Below, piece by piece: positions 26,296 to 36,411 of a stretch of 64,000 bases of DNA. The position numbers and the translations under genes are program-made. The DNA comes from an uncultured Bacteroides sp. (GTDB taxonomy: Bacteria > Bacteroidota > Bacteroidia > Bacteroidales > Bacteroidaceae), in NCBI GenBank assembly GCA_948847595.1, contig CAQOGY010000006.1, forward strand, positions 1-64,000. Direction: 5' to 3'. The notes beneath the pieces are model-generated. The model was not told where the DNA came from, did no database searches, and was given only the letters and a program-made list of their open reading frames with translations. Position 1 is the stretch's first letter, and every line of letters begins with the position of its first letter.

Positions 26296-26314
26296 ATGAG
26301 CGAACTGCGCTCAT
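26296..26314. promoter_or_regulatory. inverted repeat between the proS promoter elements
   Basis: ATGAGCG (26296-26302) and CGCTCAT (26308-26314) are a perfect dyad with spacer AACTG. It lies just upstream of the proS -7 box, where a regulator would overlap RNA polymerase. Confidence 0.4.
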
Positions 26315-26408
26315 TCTTCATACATTATTTTCTTTATATCTCAACTGTATATTATAATAAACAAAAAATCAGACAGTATGCATAAGTTAACTGCCTGATT
26401 TTCAAACG

Positions 26409-26481
26409 AGCGGTAAACGAGGCTCGAACTCGCGACCCCCAGCTTGGGAAGCTAGTGCTCTACCAACTGAGCTATTACCGC
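26409..26481 (-). tRNA. tRNA-Gly (anticodon CCC)
   Basis: On the minus strand the cloverleaf is complete: acceptor arm GCGGTAA/TTACCGC, D-arm AGCTCAGTTGGTAGAGC, anticodon stem CTAGC/GCTGG with loop TTCCCAA (anticodon CCC), and T-arm with GTTCGAGCC. The discriminator is T and no CCA is encoded. Confidence 0.95.
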
Positions 26482-26695
26482 ATTGTTACGTTTCTCTGCA
26501 AAAAGCTTTCTGAAACGGTGATGCAAAGGTAAACATAATTTTTATATCTCAAATAAAATCTTTGAAATTTTAATGCAGGAAAAAGTATCTTTCATATTTG
26601 TTTTGCTGATGAAATAATCTCTGTGTCTTGTGAAATGAACAAACCTGTCTTTTTATCTGTTAGAATAGCTCAAAAATAGATATAACCTAACCAGT

Positions 26696-28108
26696 ATGAA
26701 AAAAAATAAGTTACTTTTTGTACTATTGACTTTGTGTTTTTCCATTATTCGGGTAGATGCACAGACACCATTAAGTTTCGAAGAATCGTTGCGTCTTCTT
26801 AATCAGGGAAATCAGAGTCTGAAGATTGCTGACAAAGAGATTGAGATAGCCAAGGCAGAACGTGATAAACTGAATGCTTTTTGGTATCCCAGTCTTCAGT
26901 CTACGGGAGCATTTGTACATATGTCCGAGAAGATTGAAGTAAAACAACCGTTATCGCAGTTTACAGACCCGGCTAAAGACTTTGTACATTCCATTATCCC
27001 GGATGACCAAATTATTTCATCCATATTGGATAAGATAGGAGCAAATACGCTTGTTTTTCCTTTGACCCCGAGAAACCTGACTACTGTCGATTTATCTGCG
27101 GAATGGGTATTATTCTCCGGTGGTAAGCGTTTCCGTGCTACTAATATAGGTCGGACAATGGTGGACCTGGCACGGGAAAACCGGGCACAAGTATCCGCCG
27201 GGCAACAGAATTTATTGGCCGAGAGCTATTATGGATTACGATTGGCGCAACAAATCGTGACTGTTCGCGAAGAAACCTACAACGGACTGAAGAAGCATTA
27301 TGAGAATGCCTTGAAACTTGAAGCGGCCGGAATGATTGACAAAGCAGGACGACTTTTTGCGCAAGTGAATATGGATGAAGCAAAACGGGCATTGGAAGCC
27401 GCACGTAAGGAAGAAACCGTAGTGCAAAGCGCGCTCAAAGTTTTATTGAATAAAAAGGATACCGATGAGAACATCATTCCCACCTCTCCCCTTTTCATGA
27501 ATGATACCATCCCGCCCAAGATGCTTTTTGACCTCTCCGTAAATAGTGGAAACTATGTGCTCAACCAACTACAATTGCAACAGCATATTGCCAAACAAGA
27601 GGTGCGGATTGCTCAAAGCGGTTATCTGCCGAATATAGCCCTTTTTGGAAAACAAACCCTATATTCGCATGGCATTCAGAGCAATCTATTGCCACGTACC
27701 ATGATAGGAATTGGCTTTACGTGGAATCTCTTTGACGGGTTAGACCGTGAGAAGAAAGTACGGCAGTCCAAACTGACAGAGCAGACGTTGGCCTTGGGAC
27801 AGATGAAAGCCCGTGATGATCTTGCCGTTGGGGTAGACAAGCTCTACACACAATTGCAAAAGGCGCAGGATAATGTAAAAGCATTGAATGCAACGATTGC
27901 TTTAAGTGAAGAACTAGTGCGCATCCGAAAGAAATCTTTCACAGAAGGGATGGCGACCTCTACCGAAGTTATTGATGCTGAAACCATGCTTGCTAATGTA
28001 AAAGTGGCTCGCCTGGCAGCATATTATGAATATGATGTGGCACTGATGAATTTACTTTCACTTTGTGGCACACCGGAACAATTTGCAAACTATCAACCTA
28101 AACCGTAA
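26696..28108 (+). CDS. TolC-family outer-membrane efflux protein
   Basis: A 470-aa protein with signal peptide (ending VDAQ) and two repeats of the long coiled-coil/beta-strand pattern of outer-membrane efflux proteins, rich in A/Q/L heptads (for example NREQ-like helices around residues 145-250 and 340-440). It is the exit duct of a tripartite pump. It is the first gene of a four-gene operon with a membrane-fusion protein and two ABC-2 permeases, all within 7 bp or overlapping. Confidence 0.9.
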   Translation: MKKNKLLFVLLTLCFSIIRVDAQTPLSFEESLRLLNQGNQSLKIADKEIEIAKAERDKLNAFWYPSLQSTGAFVHMSEKIEVKQPLSQFTDPAKDFVHSIIPDDQIISSILDKIGANTLVFPLTPRNLTTVDLSAEWVLFSGGKRFRATNIGRTMVDLARENRAQVSAGQQNLLAESYYGLRLAQQIVTVREETYNGLKKHYENALKLEAAGMIDKAGRLFAQVNMDEAKRALEAARKEETVVQSALKVLLNKKDTDENIIPTSPLFMNDTIPPKMLFDLSVNSGNYVLNQLQLQQHIAKQEVRIAQSGYLPNIALFGKQTLYSHGIQSNLLPRTMIGIGFTWNLFDGLDREKKVRQSKLTEQTLALGQMKARDDLAVGVDKLYTQLQKAQDNVKALNATIALSEELVRIRKKSFTEGMATSTEVIDAETMLANVKVARLAAYYEYDVALMNLLSLCGTPEQFANYQPKP

Positions 28109-28114
28109 CAAACA

Positions 28115-29101
28115 ATGAAACTAGCCAGTAGAACCCTGTCATGGGCTTTTGTGATTATAATGTTGGCTGTGGGTATCTTCACAGCCCTTGGAATCATATT
28201 TATGCATAAGCAACCGATGATCCTTCAAGGACAGGCGGAAGCAACAGAAATCCGTATTAGCGGGAAACTCCCCGGACGTATAGATACATTTTTCGTTCAG
28301 GAAGGAGACTGGGTGCGCCAAGGCGATACACTTGTCGTCATCAATAGCCCTGAGGTGCATGCCAAATATCAGCAAGTGAATGCTTTGGAACAGGTTGCCG
28401 TGCAACAAAACAAGAAAATAGATGCAGGAACCCGCCGTCAGATTGTAGCTACCGCATTGCAACTATGGAACAAAACAAAAAGTGACCTCGGTCTCGCTGA
28501 AACGACTTATAACCGTATTCTTACCTTATATAAAGATAGCGTGGTCACTTCGCAGAGAAAAGATGAAGTGGAAGCGATGTACAAAGCGGCTGTCGCTGCC
28601 GAGCGTGCAGCCTATGAACAATACCAGATGGCTGTAGACGGTGCACAGCAGGAAGATAAAGCGTCTGCCGCCAGTATGGTAGATGCCGCCCGAAGTACAG
28701 TAGACGAAGTCTCCGCTTTATTGGTCGATGCCCGGCTGACAGCCCCCGAAGACGGGCAAATAGCGACCATCTTTCCAAAACGCGGAGAGTTAGTCGCTCC
28801 GGGAACTCCAATTATGAATCTGGTAGTGATGGATGATGTACATGTCGTGCTCAATGTGCGCGAAGACCTGATGCCACAATTCAGGATGGGAGAAACATTT
28901 GTCGCAGACGTACCTGCCATCGGCAAAAAGAATATTGAATTTAAAATCTATTATATTAGTCCACTGGGCAGCTTTGCTACCTGGAAGTCGACAAAACAGA
29001 CCGGAAGCTATGACTTGCGTACTTTCGAGATTCACGCCCGTCCCACTCAAAAGGTGGACGATTTGCGCCCCGGTATGTCTGTGTTATTGACACTTGATTA
29101 A
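28115..29101 (+). CDS. HlyD-family membrane-fusion (periplasmic adaptor) protein
   Basis: A 328-aa adaptor with an N-terminal membrane anchor (about residues 9-31), lipoyl-like half-motifs flanking a long coiled-coil hairpin (about 75-200), and a beta-barrel region (about 205-328, including GQIATIFPKRGELVAPGTP). It links the inner-membrane permeases to the TolC-like duct. It starts 6 bp after the tolC-like gene. Confidence 0.9.
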   Translation: MKLASRTLSWAFVIIMLAVGIFTALGIIFMHKQPMILQGQAEATEIRISGKLPGRIDTFFVQEGDWVRQGDTLVVINSPEVHAKYQQVNALEQVAVQQNKKIDAGTRRQIVATALQLWNKTKSDLGLAETTYNRILTLYKDSVVTSQRKDEVEAMYKAAVAAERAAYEQYQMAVDGAQQEDKASAASMVDAARSTVDEVSALLVDARLTAPEDGQIATIFPKRGELVAPGTPIMNLVVMDDVHVVLNVREDLMPQFRMGETFVADVPAIGKKNIEFKIYYISPLGSFATWKSTKQTGSYDLRTFEIHARPTQKVDDLRPGMSVLLTLD

Positions 29102-29126
29102 TGAATGTAGCAAAATCAATCATAGA

Positions 29127-30311
29127 ATGGATTCATCACACAGATATTCACCTTTTCGTTCCGTACTGCTCAGGGAGTGGAGGCGAATGACTTCACGGCG
29201 TCTGTATTTCGGCGTCTGTATCATTTTGCCGTTGTTTACCCTCTTCTTTATGGCTACAATCTTCGGCAACGGGCAGATGGAGAATATTCCTGTCGGCATT
29301 GTCGATCAGGATAATACCGCCACTTCCCGGGCTATCGCCCGGAATATCTCTGCCGTGCCTACTTTTAAAGTGACGAAGCATTATATAAATGAAGCGGCTG
29401 CCCGCGAAGCCGTGCAAAGGAAAGAAATATACGGCTATCTTTCCATTCCCCCGAAATTTGAGCAGGATGCCACCACCGGAAAAAATGCGACCCTCTCCTA
29501 CTATTATCATTACGCTTTGCTATCGGTAGGCGGTGAGCTGATGGCAGCTTTTGAAACATCATTGGCCCCCGTGTCCCTTTCGCCTATTGTGATGGAAGCC
29601 GTATCTTTGGGAGTGGAACAACAGCAGATTACCACATTCCTACTGCCTGTACAAGCCAGCAATCATCCGATATACAATCCCAGTCTGGATTATTCGGTTT
29701 ATCTGAGCCAGCCTTTTTTCTTTGTCCTGTTTCAGGTCTTGATTCTGCTGACTACCGTATATGCAGCCGGCATTGAAATCAAATTCCGCACGGCGGCCGA
29801 CTGGCTGGCTACCGCCAAAGGCAATATGGTGACCGCCATTTTGGGTAAGTTGCTCCCCTATACCATTATATATATACTGATAGGATGGTTTGCCAATTAT
29901 GTCATGTTCGGTATCCTGCACATTCCTTTTCAAGGGAGTTGGTGGTTTATGAATATGATAACTGCGCTCTTTGTTGTCGCGACGCAGGCGCTCGGGTTAT
30001 TTTTATTTTCCTTGTTTCCGGCGGTATCACTGGTTATCAGCGTCGTTTCCATGGTCGGTTCTTTAGGGGCTACCTTGTCCGGAGTTACTTTTCCGGTTCC
30101 CAATATGTATCCGCTGGTGAGAGATGCTTCTTATCTTTTTCCTGTCCGTCATTTTACGGAAATAATGCAAACGATACTTTATGGGGGTGGCGGGTTCGTC
30201 CATCTTTGGCAGTCGGCAGTGATACTATGTATTTTCCCGCTGCTGGCCTTGTCGCTGCTTCCCCATTTAAAACGAGCTATAGAAAGTCATAAATATGAAA
30301 ACATTAAATAG
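29127..30311 (+). CDS. ABC-2 type permease (first of two)
   Basis: Starts at ATG 29127, since the longer frame only begins with a TTG inside the previous gene. About 394 aa: one N-terminal membrane helix, a large extracytoplasmic domain (about residues 40-180, including GIVDQDNTATSRAIARNI), then five to six membrane helices. This is the YhhJ/YbhS type of drug-export permease. It overlaps the next permease gene by 17 bp. No ABC ATPase gene is in the operon. Confidence 0.85.
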   Translation: MDSSHRYSPFRSVLLREWRRMTSRRLYFGVCIILPLFTLFFMATIFGNGQMENIPVGIVDQDNTATSRAIARNISAVPTFKVTKHYINEAAAREAVQRKEIYGYLSIPPKFEQDATTGKNATLSYYYHYALLSVGGELMAAFETSLAPVSLSPIVMEAVSLGVEQQQITTFLLPVQASNHPIYNPSLDYSVYLSQPFFFVLFQVLILLTTVYAAGIEIKFRTAADWLATAKGNMVTAILGKLLPYTIIYILIGWFANYVMFGILHIPFQGSWWFMNMITALFVVATQALGLFLFSLFPAVSLVISVVSMVGSLGATLSGVTFPVPNMYPLVRDASYLFPVRHFTEIMQTILYGGGGFVHLWQSAVILCIFPLLALSLLPHLKRAIESHKYENIK

Positions 30312-31476
30312 AATCCAGCAACTATCGTTCATTATCCGCCGGGAGTTTCTCGCCATAAGCACTAGTTATGCCGTTCTGTTAGTGCTGATGGGCGGAATCT
30401 TCATGTATGGGTTACTCTATAATTATATGTATGCCCCCAATATTGTAACAGATGTGCCTGTTGCCGTAGTGGATAATTCGCATAGTGAACTAAGCCGTAA
30501 TTTCATCCGTTGGCTGGATGCCACCCCGCAGGCGGAAATATACAATCAGGCAATAGATTATCACGAAGCCAAAGAATGGATGAAAGAGGGTAAGGTGCAA
30601 GGAATAGTCTATCTGCCCCATGATTTTGAAGAACGGGTATTTCGTGGGGAAGAATCCGTATTCTCTCTATATGCGACGACCGACGCGTTTTTGTATTTTG
30701 AAGCATTGCAAGGAGCCTCTTCGCGTGTCATGTTGGCAATTAATGACAAATACCGACCGGATGGAACAGTGTTTCTTCCGCCGCAGGGATTATTGGCGGT
30801 AGCTATGGCAAAACCGGTGAACGTAGCAGGGACTGCACTCTATAATTATACGGAAGGATATGGTTCCTATCTGATTCCGGCAGTTATGATGATTATTATT
30901 TTCCAGACTTTGCTGATGGTTATCGGCATGGTGACCGGAGACGAACATACCAATCGGGGAATTCGTACCTATACGCCTTTCGGACAGGGATGGGGAGTCG
31001 CAATTCGCATTGTGGCAGGAAAAACGTCCGTATATTGTACTCTGTATGCTGTTTTTTCTTTCTTTTTGCTAGGCTTGCTTCCCTACTTTTTCAGTATCCC
31101 TAATATCGGAAACGGATTGTATATTATATTATTGCTGATTCCTTATCTGATGGCAACTTCTTTTCTGGGACTGGCAGCTTCCCGATATTTTACAGATTCA
31201 GAAGCTCCGTTACTCATGATTGCCTTTTTTTCAGTCGGATTGATTTTCCTTTCCGGAGTTTCTTATCCGATGGAATTGATGCCTTGGTACTGGAAAGCCG
31301 CACATTATATTCTTCCCGCCGCACCGGGCACACTTGCCTTTGTAAAACTGAATTCTATGGGAGCCGATATGGCGGATATAAAACCGGAATACCTAACCCT
31401 GTGGATTCAGGTTATCGTTTATTTCATATTAAGTGTATGGGTATATAAAAAGAAATTGGATATAAAGCCTGATTGA
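30295..31476 (+). CDS. ABC-2 type permease (second of two)
   Basis: A 393-aa permease with the same topology as its upstream neighbour: a first membrane helix, an extracytoplasmic domain (about 45-170, including AVVDNSHSELSRNFIRWLDAT), and a block of five to six helices (about 200-385). The pair probably forms a heterodimeric channel. The operon has no ATPase gene, so an ATPase must come from elsewhere or the system works without one. Confidence 0.85.
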   Translation: MKTLNRIQQLSFIIRREFLAISTSYAVLLVLMGGIFMYGLLYNYMYAPNIVTDVPVAVVDNSHSELSRNFIRWLDATPQAEIYNQAIDYHEAKEWMKEGKVQGIVYLPHDFEERVFRGEESVFSLYATTDAFLYFEALQGASSRVMLAINDKYRPDGTVFLPPQGLLAVAMAKPVNVAGTALYNYTEGYGSYLIPAVMMIIIFQTLLMVIGMVTGDEHTNRGIRTYTPFGQGWGVAIRIVAGKTSVYCTLYAVFSFFLLGLLPYFFSIPNIGNGLYIILLLIPYLMATSFLGLAASRYFTDSEAPLLMIAFFSVGLIFLSGVSYPMELMPWYWKAAHYILPAAPGTLAFVKLNSMGADMADIKPEYLTLWIQVIVYFILSVWVYKKKLDIKPD

Positions 31477-31696
31477 TTAAATTAACCAAACAAACAAAAT
31501 GCGAATTATGTATATATATGAAAGAATATTTCTCAGATAAGTCAAGTTCTTTGAGTAAATAATCAACTTTGGAAATAAAAAACTTTCCAAATGAAATTTT
31601 TTAAAAAGAATATCTCCTGTTTCTTTGTTTCTTTCATTGGTTTTGTATAATTTCGTTGACTGTTATCACTAGAAGTAGTATAAAACAAATACTGAC

Positions 31697-34600
31697 ATGA
31701 AATACATTATCTATATTCTCTTCTTTTTTCCTGTTTGGGTCACTGCACAAACATACAAATATATAGGGACTGAAGATGGATTGAGCAACCGGAGAATATT
31801 CAGTATCCAAAAAGACGATCAGGGATATATGTGGTTTCTTACCGATGAAGGTATGGATCGCTATAACGGTAAGGACATAAAGCATTACAAACTAAATAAG
31901 GATGACAGTACGCTTGAAGCTCCCATCCATTTGGGGTGGATATATACCAGGCCTCATATAGGGACATGGGTCATTGGCAAGCAGGGACGGATTTTCCAAT
32001 ATGAATTAAAGTATGACGACTTTAAAATGGTGTATAAGTTGCCGAATAGCTTGGAAACGATTAGTTATGGCTATATGGACAACAATGATAATATATGGTT
32101 ATGCCGTAAGCATTCCATATTGCTTTATAATGCCGGAGACGCCCGGATAGTCCAATTCCCCAATATACTGCATAGCAATATAACAGCAATAACACAAGTG
32201 GACGAGCACCATTTCTTTATAGCGACAGAAACGGGAATCCGATATGCCAGGCTGGAAAACGGTGAACTGGAAATTATTCCTGTTGAAACGCTTGACTATT
32301 TTCATGCGCAAGTGAACGAACTGTATTACCATCAAGCATTAAAAAGATTGTTTATCGGTTCATTTGAGAGAGGAATGTTCGTATATGATATGAATAGCCG
32401 GGAAATAATAAAACCCGAAGCCGATTTAAGTGATGTAAATATAACTTGTATCTTTCCATTGGACGAGTCGCAGCTATTAATATCAACAGAAGGAATGGGG
32501 GTATATAAGATCGACATAAACACTTGTAAGCTGGAACATTACATTGTGGCAAACTATCAAAGTTATAATGAAATGAATGGTAATAATATCAATGATATCT
32601 TTGTTGATGAAGAAGAGCGGATATGGCTTGCCAATTACCCGACCGGCATTACGATAATAGATTATCGATATGAAAATTACCATTGGTTGAAGCATGCCAT
32701 GGGGAATAAACAGTCATTAATCAATGATCAGGTACATGCCGTGATTGAAGACAGTGAGGGCGATTTATGGTTTGGCACCAGTAACGGCATCAGTCTTTAT
32801 AATTCAACAACAGGGCAGTGGCATTCATTCCTGAGCTCTTTTAACGAACAATTGAAAGATAAAAATCATATCTTTATTACTTTGTGCGAAGTATCTCCCG
32901 GCATTATCTGGGCAGGTGGCTACACTTCGGGTATTTATAAAATAAACAAGCATACATTATCTGTCGAATACTTCTCCCCTTACCTGCTCACTTCTATCAA
33001 TATGCGTCCGGACAAATATATTCGTGATATGATAAAGGACTCGAAAGGTAACATATGGTCGGGCGGATATTATAACTTGAAATGTTTTGATCTGGAAACC
33101 AAAAAGGTGCGTTTGTATCCCGGAGTGAGTTCTATCACTTCTATTGTGGAGCATGACAAGGAACATATGTGGATTGGCACGGCTACCGGATTGTATTTGT
33201 TGAATAGAAATTCCGGCCAATACCAGTATATTGAAGCAGAGATGGGAGCGGCTTATATCAATTCGCTTTATCAGGCTGACAACGGCTCGTTATATATAGG
33301 AACAAATGGCTCAGGAGTGTTTGTGTACAATATACAGAACCATACTCTTGAACACTACTATACGGATAATTCGGCATTAGTCTCCAACCGGATATTCACG
33401 ATATTGCCGGAAGTGGACGGACGTATCATGATGAGTACGGAGAATGGGGTCACATGTTTCTTCACCAAAGAAAAGAACTTTCATAACTGGACTAGAGGAG
33501 AAGGATTACTACCTGCTTATTTTAATGCCTCTTCGGGTACATTACGCAAAAATAGAAGTTTTGTTTTCGGTAGTACGGACGGGGTTATCGAAATTCCTGA
33601 AAATGCCAGATTCCCCCGTTATAAGTTTTCAAAGATGATATTCAGCGACTTTCATATTTCTTATCTACCTGTCTATCCGGATAGTGAGGACTCCCCTTTG
33701 CAGGAATGTATAAACGACACAGAAGTGTTGAAGTTGAAATATGATCAAAACACTTTTTCTCTCAATGTCTCTACTATCAATTATGACTCTCCTGACAATA
33801 CGCTTTATTCTTGGAAATTAGAAGGATTCTATGAGAAATGGACACAGCCGGGAACAACAAATCTGATTCGTTTCACCAATCTGCCGCCAGGAAAATATAC
33901 GCTTCGTGTGCGTGCCGTATCCAGAGAGGAACATGATGTTGTCTTTGAGGAGCGTGCGATGAAGATCATTATCACGCAGCCTTTCTGGTCTAGTTGGTGG
34001 GCTATCTTGTGCTATGTCTTGTTTATAATATGGGGAATCTCTTTCATTATACGTACGATGAACCTGAGAAAACAAAAGAAAATATCAGATGAAAAAACGC
34101 AATTTTTTATCAATACAGCCCATGACATACGTACTCCGCTGACTTTGATAAAGGCGCCTTTGGAAGAATTGCTCGAAGAGGAGACTCTTACAGAGGTTGG
34201 GGTAACCCGTACAAAAACTGCGTTGAGGAATGTAGATTCTCTTTTGAGACTGACTAGTAACCTTATTAATTTTGAACGTGCTGACGTATATTCTTCCGAG
34301 TTGTATATATCCGAATATGAGCTGAATACTTATATGAAAGAGGTGTGTGCCGCATTTACCAATTATGCCAGTATCAAACATATAGACTTTACTTACGAAA
34401 GCACTTTCAATTATATGAATGTATGGTTCGATAAAGAAAAGATGGATTCTATTCTGAAAAATATAATATCGAACTCGTTAAAATATACGCCGGAAAACGG
34501 AAAAGTCAGTGTCTTTGTCTCTGATACGAATGACTCGTGGAAAGTGGTGATAAGTGACACCGGCATCGGGATTCCTTCTGCTGAACAAAATAAGTTGTTC

Positions 34601-35704
34601 AAATTGCATTTTCGTGCCAGCAATGCCATTAACTCCAAAGTTACGGGTAGTGGCATAGGGTTGATGCTGGTGAATAGGTTGGTTCGTCTTCATAATGGAA
34701 AAATCAATATAGAAAGTACCGAATATCAGGGGACTACTGTCAAGATTGTTTTTCAGAAAGACAATAGGGCTCTTCAGAAGCCGAATCAGAAACCCGCCCC
34801 TGAACCTGCATTGGAAACGCCGGAACTGACTGCTCCGGCCACGTTCAAAAGTATCGCCAATGCAGCCAATAATGCGGATTTACAGCGTATCCTTGTTGTA
34901 GAGGATAATGATGAGTTACGTTCCTACCTGGTTAATTTACTTTCTCCTTTGTATAATGTACAGACTTGTGCCAATGGTAAGGAAGCACTGATTATCATAA
35001 AAGAATTTTGGCCGGAACTTGTCCTTACTGATGTGATGATGCCTGAAATGCGAGGTGATGAGCTATGTGTCGCTATAAAGAATGATATTGAGACTTCACA
35101 TATTCCAGTATTGCTGCTTACGGCATTGGGAGAAGAAAAAGATATTCTTGAAGGACTGTCGATTGGGGCGGACGAATATATAATCAAGCCTTTCAATGTG
35201 ACAATATTGAGAGAGAGTATCAAGAATCTATTGACCAACCGGGCATTGCTACGTAGCAGATATGCGAGCCTGGAAACGGATATGCAGTCAATGATTCCAT
35301 CAGCTAAAGGAACAAATAGCCTTGACTGGAAATTCATATCGGATGTAAAGAAACATATTATGGATAATATTGACAATACAGAACTCAGTGTGGTTATGCT
35401 CTGTGAACTGCAATGCATGGGGCGTACAAGTTTATATAACAAGCTGAAAACATTAACCGGATATACCCCAAATGGTTTTATTCAACTTACTCGTGTGAAA
35501 CGCGCTGCAGTGCTCTTAAAAGAAGGACAGCATAATATCAATGAAATTTCTGACATGACCGGATTCTCCGATAGCAAATATTTCCGGGAAGTATTTAAGA
35601 AACACTATAAGATGAGTCCGAGCCAATATGCAAAATGTGGGGGAAACATCTCTCCTGTTACTTTGGAAGAGGATGAAGACGAAACGGATGACGCAAACGA
35701 ATAA
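31697..35704 (+). CDS. hybrid two-component system regulator (propeller-HK-RR-AraC)
   Basis: A 1,335-aa one-protein signalling system. After a signal peptide (ending VTAQ) come many beta-propeller repeats with the form WFGTSNGI or IWLANYPTGI (about residues 20-640), a Y_Y_Y domain (about 680-745), one membrane helix (about 768-790), a histidine kinase with H-box TAHDIRTP near residue 808 and G-box GSGIGL, a receiver domain from about 1064 (RILVVEDND, LTDVMMPEMRG), and a C-terminal AraC-type HTH (about 1215-1315), followed by an acidic tail. Such proteins usually sense periplasmic oligosaccharides and activate adjacent SusC/SusD loci, but none is adjacent here. Ligand and targets are unknown. 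Confidence 0.93.
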   Translation: MKYIIYILFFFPVWVTAQTYKYIGTEDGLSNRRIFSIQKDDQGYMWFLTDEGMDRYNGKDIKHYKLNKDDSTLEAPIHLGWIYTRPHIGTWVIGKQGRIFQYELKYDDFKMVYKLPNSLETISYGYMDNNDNIWLCRKHSILLYNAGDARIVQFPNILHSNITAITQVDEHHFFIATETGIRYARLENGELEIIPVETLDYFHAQVNELYYHQALKRLFIGSFERGMFVYDMNSREIIKPEADLSDVNITCIFPLDESQLLISTEGMGVYKIDINTCKLEHYIVANYQSYNEMNGNNINDIFVDEEERIWLANYPTGITIIDYRYENYHWLKHAMGNKQSLINDQVHAVIEDSEGDLWFGTSNGISLYNSTTGQWHSFLSSFNEQLKDKNHIFITLCEVSPGIIWAGGYTSGIYKINKHTLSVEYFSPYLLTSINMRPDKYIRDMIKDSKGNIWSGGYYNLKCFDLETKKVRLYPGVSSITSIVEHDKEHMWIGTATGLYLLNRNSGQYQYIEAEMGAAYINSLYQADNGSLYIGTNGSGVFVYNIQNHTLEHYYTDNSALVSNRIFTILPEVDGRIMMSTENGVTCFFTKEKNFHNWTRGEGLLPAYFNASSGTLRKNRSFVFGSTDGVIEIPENARFPRYKFSKMIFSDFHISYLPVYPDSEDSPLQECINDTEVLKLKYDQNTFSLNVSTINYDSPDNTLYSWKLEGFYEKWTQPGTTNLIRFTNLPPGKYTLRVRAVSREEHDVVFEERAMKIIITQPFWSSWWAILCYVLFIIWGISFIIRTMNLRKQKKISDEKTQFFINTAHDIRTPLTLIKAPLEELLEEETLTEVGVTRTKTALRNVDSLLRLTSNLINFERADVYSSELYISEYELNTYMKEVCAAFTNYASIKHIDFTYESTFNYMNVWFDKEKMDSILKNIISNSLKYTPENGKVSVFVSDTNDSWKVVISDTGIGIPSAEQNKLFKLHFRASNAINSKVTGSGIGLMLVNRLVRLHNGKINIESTEYQGTTVKIVFQKDNRALQKPNQKPAPEPALETPELTAPATFKSIANAANNADLQRILVVEDNDELRSYLVNLLSPLYNVQTCANGKEALIIIKEFWPELVLTDVMMPEMRGDELCVAIKNDIETSHIPVLLLTALGEEKDILEGLSIGADEYIIKPFNVTILRESIKNLLTNRALLRSRYASLETDMQSMIPSAKGTNSLDWKFISDVKKHIMDNIDNTELSVVMLCELQCMGRTSLYNKLKTLTGYTPNGFIQLTRVKRAAVLLKEGQHNINEISDMTGFSDSKYFREVFKKHYKMSPSQYAKCGGNISPVTLEEDEDETDDANE

Positions 35705-35810
35705 TATTTTTTTCAAGCTTGTGATATGACAATATCAAATATATATGAATAATGTAACGATATAGGAAATGATACTTTCACTAAGTGATTAAATGGAAAC
35801 ATATAAATTC

Positions 35811-35848
35811 AAAAAGAGTCTGGCATCAACCGATACCAGACTCTTTTT
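35811..35848. terminator. bidirectional terminator hairpin
   Basis: Arms AAAAAGAGTCTGG (35811-35823) and CCAGACTCTTTTT (35836-35848), perfect over 13 bp with a 12-nt loop, between converging genes. Confidence 0.85.
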
Positions 35849-35884
35849 ACTTAATCAGACTTATATTGAACTGACGTTATATTG

Positions 35885-36403
35885 TTATTTACGAATCAGG
35901 TATTTAATGAATAAATAACCGCCGAATACTTGCAGGCACATTCCGGGAATACCGATACGGAAATCCTGAACAGCTTTATAAAAGTTGCCGATGTAAGCCC
36001 ATTCTCCTAATGTCCCTATGGATTGGTATGTAAGTACTACACCTGCCAGAAGAAGGATGGAGATATGTCCAGAACGTTGTGCAGTCCATCCGGCAGCAAC
36101 AGCCAGCAATACGGATTTCAATAAGATGGCAGGCAATGCGGACGGCATTGGCATTCCGAAGAGTACAGAGTTTATAACGGGCGAAAGGATAGCGGTCAGC
36201 AGTCCTACTTTCCAACCATATTTATACGCACCGATTAGCGTAAAGAAATAGATTGGTAGCCAGGTTATTCCTCCTTGTGGGATGAGATGAAAGAGTTGGG
36301 GAAAAAGCATATTACCAATGACAAATAACGAAGCTGCCAAATAGGTATTTACGTTGTTGTAGTTCAGTGAATAGAGTTTTACAGTAGTTGATTCCATATT
36401 CAT
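35885..36403 (-). CDS. ECF-type transporter S component-like membrane protein
   Basis: A 172-aa protein with five to six hydrophobic segments and the small, compact plan of ECF transporter substrate-binding subunits (for example LPIYFFTLIGAYKYGWKVGLL and LSPVINSVLFGMP). No ECF ATPase or EcfT gene is nearby, which is common when modules are shared. It is the last gene of the leftward operon starting at 42848 and follows a TonB-dependent receptor by 8 bp. Together they would bring the same ligand across both membranes (inference). Substrate unknown. Confidence 0.75.
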   Translation of the reverse strand: MNMESTTVKLYSLNYNNVNTYLAASLFVIGNMLFPQLFHLIPQGGITWLPIYFFTLIGAYKYGWKVGLLTAILSPVINSVLFGMPMPSALPAILLKSVLLAVAAGWTAQRSGHISILLLAGVVLTYQSIGTLGEWAYIGNFYKAVQDFRIGIPGMCLQVFGGYLFIKYLIRK

Positions 36404-36411
36404 TTTATTAT

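Noticed and set aside
34924..35442. 172-aa minus-strand ORF in the hybrid regulator
   Set aside because: Antisense to the receiver and HTH coding region; explained by codon bias of the real gene.
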